The notes beneath the pieces were generated by a model. It was not told the DNA's origin, ran no database searches, and was given only the letters and a program-made list of their open reading frames with translations. Positions 60,238 to 64,000 of a stretch of DNA of 64,000 nucleotides are shown here, one piece after another. Made by a program: the position numbers and the translations under genes. Each line of letters begins with the position of its first letter. The stretch's first letter is position 1. This DNA is from Allomuricauda sp. CAU 1633 (lineage in GTDB: Bacteria; Bacteroidota; Bacteroidia; Flavobacteriales; Flavobacteriaceae): positions 464,692 to 528,691 of the forward strand of contig NZ_JAFLNE010000003.1 in assembly GCF_017313225.1 (NCBI RefSeq), read 5' to 3'.

Positions 60238-61506
60238 TTATCCGTGAAATCGGTTATAGGCTTCTTTTTCCAAGGATTCCCTATGGTCAGGATGCGCTAT
60301 GGAAATCAAAGCCTTGGCTCGTTGTTGCAGATTTTTCCCAAAAAGATTTACCACACCATATTCTGTGGCCACGTAGTGCATGTGGGCACGAGTGGTGGTC
60401 ACCCCTGCACCTTGCTTTAGAAAGGGTACTATTTTAGAGACTCCTTTCTTTGTGCTGGATGACATGGCTATGATGGGTTTTCCACCTGGTGAAAGCGACG
60501 CTCCCCGCATAAAATCCATTTGCCCACCCACTCCAGAGAACTGGTAGCCGCCAATGGTATCCGCACAAACTTGACCGGTAAGGTCAATTTCTATGGCACT
60601 ATTGATAGCTGTTGCTTTTGGATTTCTCCGGATTCTAGCCGTGTCATTGGTATACCCAGAATCCCTAAAATCACAGATGGGATTGTCATCTATAAAGTCA
60701 TAGAGTTTATGGGAGCCTACCGCAAAGCAGCTCACAATTTTGCCTCGTTTTACCGCTTTTTCCTTTCCATTGATGACCCCACTTTCTATCAAAGGTAATA
60801 CGCCATCAGAGAACATTTCGGTGTGGATACCCAGGTTTTTATGGTTCCCTAAGTTGGATAGCACCGCATTGGGTATATTCCCTATTCCCATTTGCAAGGT
60901 AGCGCCATCTTCTATTAATGAGGCCACGTGTTTCCCTATTTTATGTTCGGTATCTGATATTTCAGTGGGTTCATGTTCGTGAATAGGTCTATTTACCTCT
61001 GTAGCAAAAACAATCTCATCCACATGCACAATCCCAGTACCATGGGTTCGGGGCACCTGGGGATTTATTTGTGCCACAATTTTTTTGGCCGTTCGTACAG
61101 CCGGTAGTGCCACATCAACTGAAACTCCCAAAGAACAATACCCGTGTTTATCTGGTGGTGAAACTTGCACAAAGGCCACATCCAATGGCAAATATTCATC
61201 AGCGAACAACCAAGGGATTTCACTCAAAAAAACGGGAATATAATCCCCCATATACGTATTGACGAAGGGTCTTACATTGCCCCCCACAAAACATGAATTC
61301 AGGGTGAAAGCTTCACAAAACGGCTTTCTCGTATACTTTGCATCCCCTTCGGTATGGATGGAAATTATCTCTACATCTTTAAGCTCTCCATGCCTGTCGC
61401 ATAAAGCATCAATCAATTCGTTAGGGGTCATGGCTGCTCCTTGGAAGAAGACCCGGTCTCCTGATTTAACAATTCCTACTGCTTCTTCCGCTGATGTTAT
61501 TTTCAT
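60238..61506 (-). CDS. Acetyl-CoA hydrolase/4-hydroxybutyrate CoA-transferase family
   Basis: 422 aa. Family marks are ADEYLPLDVAFVQVSPPDKHGYCSLG in the N-terminal half, LQMGIGNIPNAVLSNL, and GQMDFMRGASLSPGGKPIIAM with the C-terminal H-rich TRAHMHYVATEYGVVNLFG. Class I-type CoA transferases use a glutamyl-CoA intermediate; exchange between acetyl-CoA and succinate, butyrate or 4-hydroxybutyrate is possible. It lies 15 bases after the SafE-like gene, so it may be transcribed with the cbb3-oxidase accessory genes. Confidence 0.88.
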   Translation of the reverse strand: MKITSAEEAVGIVKSGDRVFFQGAAMTPNELIDALCDRHGELKDVEIISIHTEGDAKYTRKPFCEAFTLNSCFVGGNVRPFVNTYMGDYIPVFLSEIPWLFADEYLPLDVAFVQVSPPDKHGYCSLGVSVDVALPAVRTAKKIVAQINPQVPRTHGTGIVHVDEIVFATEVNRPIHEHEPTEISDTEHKIGKHVASLIEDGATLQMGIGNIPNAVLSNLGNHKNLGIHTEMFSDGVLPLIESGVINGKEKAVKRGKIVSCFAVGSHKLYDFIDDNPICDFRDSGYTNDTARIRRNPKATAINSAIEIDLTGQVCADTIGGYQFSGVGGQMDFMRGASLSPGGKPIIAMSSSTKKGVSKIVPFLKQGAGVTTTRAHMHYVATEYGVVNLFGKNLQQRAKALISIAHPDHRESLEKEAYNRFHG

Positions 61507-61521
61507 TTTAGATTTTATTTT

Positions 61522-62232
61522 TTAAGGTTGATGGCACTCAATGGTCGCCGTTATTGCATTTGCAGGAGCTGGTTTAGGAGAAACATAACGTATTCCCAAT
61601 CCCAGTCCACGTATAATAAACAATAGGCCAATAATGACCACAAATACCGGTATCAATTTTTGTATTCTAGCTTTTATGGAAGTACTGAACATTCCTTTGG
61701 AATAGACCACAAAAGACATGAGGGGTACCGTTCCCAGACCAAAAATCATCATGTAAAATCCCCCCTCCAATGCATTTCCCATGGCTATGGCTCCCAAAAG
61801 GGCCATATACACCAAGCCACAGGGCAAAAATCCATTCAAAAAGCCAATGGTCAAAAAGGTATCCGGTGTCTTCTTTTTGAGTTCGGACCCAAGTTTGGAC
61901 TTCACCTTTCCAATTATGGAATATATGGGCGAAAATAGTTTGTGACCGCTCATGTATTTGCTTGGAAGTAGAACAAGAACAATCATAAGTACACCAATAC
62001 CAATGGAAAGCTTCTGTTGAATTCCGAACAAGGACAATCCCTTACCCAAAAGGCCAAAAAGCACCCCAATGACTCCATAGGCCAGCAACCTACCCAAGTG
62101 ATAAATGGACAACTGTGCAGTCTTCTTTACATTGTTGGCCTGGTCCAAGGGCAGCATAAAAGCTATTGGCCCGCACATGCCCAAGCAGTGCAGACTTCCC
62201 AAAAGACCCAATACCAATGCGGATGTTAACAT
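61522..62232 (-). CDS. SafE/TauE-like membrane protein of the cbb3 locus
   Basis: 236 aa with about six helices. The N-terminus GLLGSLHCLGMCGPIAFML (HCxGMCG) is typical of the sulfite-exporter TauE/SafE-like proteins located in cytochrome cbb3 oxidase clusters, where a role in copper handling is suspected. It lies 2 bases after the fixH-type gene. It ends with a Pro-rich tail and CHQP. Confidence 0.88.
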   Translation of the reverse strand: MLTSALVLGLLGSLHCLGMCGPIAFMLPLDQANNVKKTAQLSIYHLGRLLAYGVIGVLFGLLGKGLSLFGIQQKLSIGIGVLMIVLVLLPSKYMSGHKLFSPIYSIIGKVKSKLGSELKKKTPDTFLTIGFLNGFLPCGLVYMALLGAIAMGNALEGGFYMMIFGLGTVPLMSFVVYSKGMFSTSIKARIQKLIPVFVVIIGLLFIIRGLGLGIRYVSPKPAPANAITATIECHQP

Positions 62233-62234
62233 GA

Positions 62235-62681
62235 TCAGTACACCAATTTTTCTTTATGTAAAAAGGAATTACCTTCGTATTCCCAGCTTATGGAAATGTC
62301 CCAGCGACCGTCTACCAAGCGATTGTCAGGTATGAGCAAATGTGTATTGGACAAACTTATAGGAAAGTTAGAATCCAAGTGCTTGTTAGACGGTCTATAA
62401 AGGGACACTGTACCACTTATTTTTTTAGGTTCGAAACGCTCGGGAAAATAAATCATTAGGCCTTCATCTGTTTTTTCAATGGTTAGGTTGGCCTTCATTT
62501 CTGATGCTGTTTTTGAGGCATCTATCTCCTGTTGATAGGACAATTCTTTTTTATAATACTCCTCTGTCACCAGATCATGGTTGGCCCTATCATCCGTGCT
62601 CATTCTAAAGACGAAGTATAGAATGAAGGTGATAAAACCTATAAATGCCAATACGATTCCTGTTCCCCAATTAATTTTCAT
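62235..62681 (-). CDS. FixH-family protein
   Basis: 148 aa. One N-terminal membrane helix (GTGIVLAFIGFITFILYFVF) is followed by MSTDDRANHDLVTEEYYKKELSYQQEI, the FixH motif with EEYY, and a strand-rich periplasmic domain. FixH/CcoH supports assembly of cbb3-type oxidase. It lies 11 bases after ccoG and 2 before the SafE-like gene. Confidence 0.9.
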   Translation of the reverse strand: MKINWGTGIVLAFIGFITFILYFVFRMSTDDRANHDLVTEEYYKKELSYQQEIDASKTASEMKANLTIEKTDEGLMIYFPERFEPKKISGTVSLYRPSNKHLDSNFPISLSNTHLLIPDNRLVDGRWDISISWEYEGNSFLHKEKLVY

Positions 62682-62692
62682 CTCAATCTTTT

Positions 62693-64000
62693 TTAATTAT
62701 AACTCCTTGGTGCCAAAAACTGGGTTACTGTAGTTTCTATGAGTTTATCACCACTATACACGCCAATTTTCAATTTATCCTTATCGCCGTTCAACGTTGA
62801 TGCATTTATTTCAATAAACAAGGTGCCTTCTGCCAATTCCTCTGCGGGAACCGTGAACGTATCTTGGGACACCATCTTAATCTCCCCATTATGCGACATT
62901 AGTTCAAAGGAAACATTTTCGATATCCTTAGTGGTCTTGTTCACCAATTTGTAGGTATACACATTGCTGATGATGTTGTTCTCTTTACGCTCGTACAACT
63001 GGCCGGGCAATCGCAAAATATTGGCCTCAACTTCATTTCGCAAGAACAACATGCCAATCAAAATCCCGGTCAATACCGTAAGCACTGCTGTATATCCTTT
63101 CATTCGAGGCGTAAACTTAAACTTGGCCTTTTTGGTGATTTCGTCCTCACTCGCATAGCGAATCAACCCTCTGGGTCTATCGATGCTATCCATAATATGG
63201 TCACATTCATCAATACAAGCGGTGCAGTTTACGCACTCCAACTGGGTTCCATTGCGGATGTCAATTCCCGTAGGGCAAACGTTCACACACTGGAAACAGT
63301 CTATACAATCACCATGTCCCAGCGCTTCCCGGTCCTCGTTCTTTCTGAACTTTTTACGTCCGTTTTCACCTTCGCCCCGTTTATGATCATAGGCCACCAC
63401 AATGGATTTATTGTCCAACAGAACTCCTTGCAATCTACCGTATGGACAGGCAATGATACACACCTGCTCCCGGAACCATGCAAAAATGAAATAGAACACC
63501 CCTGTGAAAATCAGCAGTGGAATCATAGTTCCCAAATGGGCCACGGGACCATCAGTGATATAGGCAATCAGTTCGTCACTGCCAATCAAGTAGGCTAAAA
63601 AGACATTGGCTATTAGAAATGAAATAATAAAAAAGACACTCCACTTCAACACCCTTTTCCAGATTTTTTTACCCGTCCAAGGTGCTTTGGCCAAACGCAT
63701 TTGCGCACCCCTGTCCCCATCTATCCAATATTCGATTCGACGGAAGACCATTTCCAAAAAAATGGTCTGGGGACACATCCAACCACAGAATATTCGTCCG
63801 TAAGCGACGGTGAACAGGGCAATGAAAATTACGCCAATGATCATGGAAACCACCACCAAATGAAAATCTTGGGGCCAAAACGGAAGTCCAAAAATATTGA
63901 ACCGGCGCTCCAACACATTGAACATCAAAAATTGATGCCCATTGATTTTAACAAAAGGAGCTGCTATCAAGAAAATCAGCAGAAAGTAACTCACATACTT
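62693..64000 (-). CDS. ccoG: Cytochrome cbb3 oxidase accessory protein CcoG, 5'-truncated
   Basis: The frame runs off the right edge, so the first ~30-70 residues are missing. Visible are several membrane helices, the GRIFCGWMCPQTIFLEMVFRRIEYWIDG motif, two 4Fe-4S ferredoxin sets (CIDCFQCVNVCP and CVNCTACIDECD) and a C-terminal Ig-like domain. CcoG reduces copper for the oxidase. It heads the visible part of a ccoG-fixH-SafE operon; ccoN/O/P probably lie beyond the edge. Confidence 0.95.
   Translation of the reverse strand, partial: KYVSYFLLIFLIAAPFVKINGHQFLMFNVLERRFNIFGLPFWPQDFHLVVVSMIIGVIFIALFTVAYGRIFCGWMCPQTIFLEMVFRRIEYWIDGDRGAQMRLAKAPWTGKKIWKRVLKWSVFFIISFLIANVFLAYLIGSDELIAYITDGPVAHLGTMIPLLIFTGVFYFIFAWFREQVCIIACPYGRLQGVLLDNKSIVVAYDHKRGEGENGRKKFRKNEDREALGHGDCIDCFQCVNVCPTGIDIRNGTQLECVNCTACIDECDHIMDSIDRPRGLIRYASEDEITKKAKFKFTPRMKGYTAVLTVLTGILIGMLFLRNEVEANILRLPGQLYERKENNIISNVYTYKLVNKTTKDIENVSFELMSHNGEIKMVSQDTFTVPAEELAEGTLFIEINASTLNGDKDKLKIGVYSGDKLIETTVTQFLAPRSYN

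Noticed and set aside
1-64000. CRISPR array, prophage, insertion sequence or integron
   Set aside because: No regular spaced repeats, transposase, integrase or phage structural genes are visible on either strand.

Overview
The window reads as a contiguous stretch of chromosome from a marine-type member of the Flavobacteriaceae (Bacteroidota). The evidence is promoters of the form TTG-N(17-23)-TAnnTTTG, the near absence of Shine-Dalgarno sequences, a PorT-type secretion gene, ATP-dependent PEP carboxykinase beside a GGDG/PKTIDND phosphofructokinase, DUF4097, DUF5916 and DUF2490 families, and cbb3-oxidase accessory genes. A Muricauda/Allomuricauda-like genus is my guess from overall protein style, not something proven here. 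There is no prophage, insertion sequence or CRISPR array. Both ends cut a gene: a sulfatase at the left and ccoG at the right.

Layout. 0-8.4 kb: end of a sulfatase, then a tyrosine/homogentisate catabolic cluster (divergent MarR regulator, hppD, hmgA, fahA, flavin-reductase-like protein, small membrane cytochrome c, HisC-like aminotransferase). 8.5-11.2 kb: a DUF5916 outer-membrane-type protein. 11.4-14.6 kb: translation genes rplM-rpsI and rpsB-tsf, the S2 protein carrying a long C-terminal helix-hairpin-helix extension. 14.6-17.7 kb: an ECF sigma factor, a HEAT-repeat anti-sigma-like membrane protein and two DUF4097 proteins. 17.9-25.3 kb: pyrH-frr, an RND/MMPL exporter, asnS, rpoN and a PAP2-like membrane protein. 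25.3-29.6 kb: an ExbB/ExbD locus with a duplicated ExbD pair, followed by porT. 29.7-45 kb: tRNA-Ser, asparaginase, TatD, 2-oxoglutarate dehydrogenase E1/E2, an amidohydrolase, galE, a sugar aminotransferase, waaA and a sugar porter. 45-64 kb: a block of low-oxygen and central-carbon genes (hpf, pfkA, pckA, SLC13 transporter, two UspA proteins, ROK kinase, TonB, a GCS2-CBS ligase with an aspartoacylase-like hydrolase, hemN, CoA transferase, SafE-like protein, FixH, ccoG).

Main observation. Six promoters between 46 and 58 kb (hpf; uspA-SLC13-pckA-pfkA; DUF2490 gene; tonB; GCS2-aspartoacylase; hemN-uspA) carry, in transcription orientation, the box CTGAYNNNNRTCAT. In five of them the box centre lies exactly 36.5 bases upstream of the last base of a TAnnTTT(G/A) -7 element, and in the sixth the distance is one base longer. 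That places the box near -41, the class II activator position of Crp/Fnr proteins. I infer an FNR-type oxygen regulon that ties haem synthesis, ribosome hibernation, stress proteins, glycolysis/PEPCK and the uncharacterised amidoligase-like pair together. The regulator itself is not in the window.
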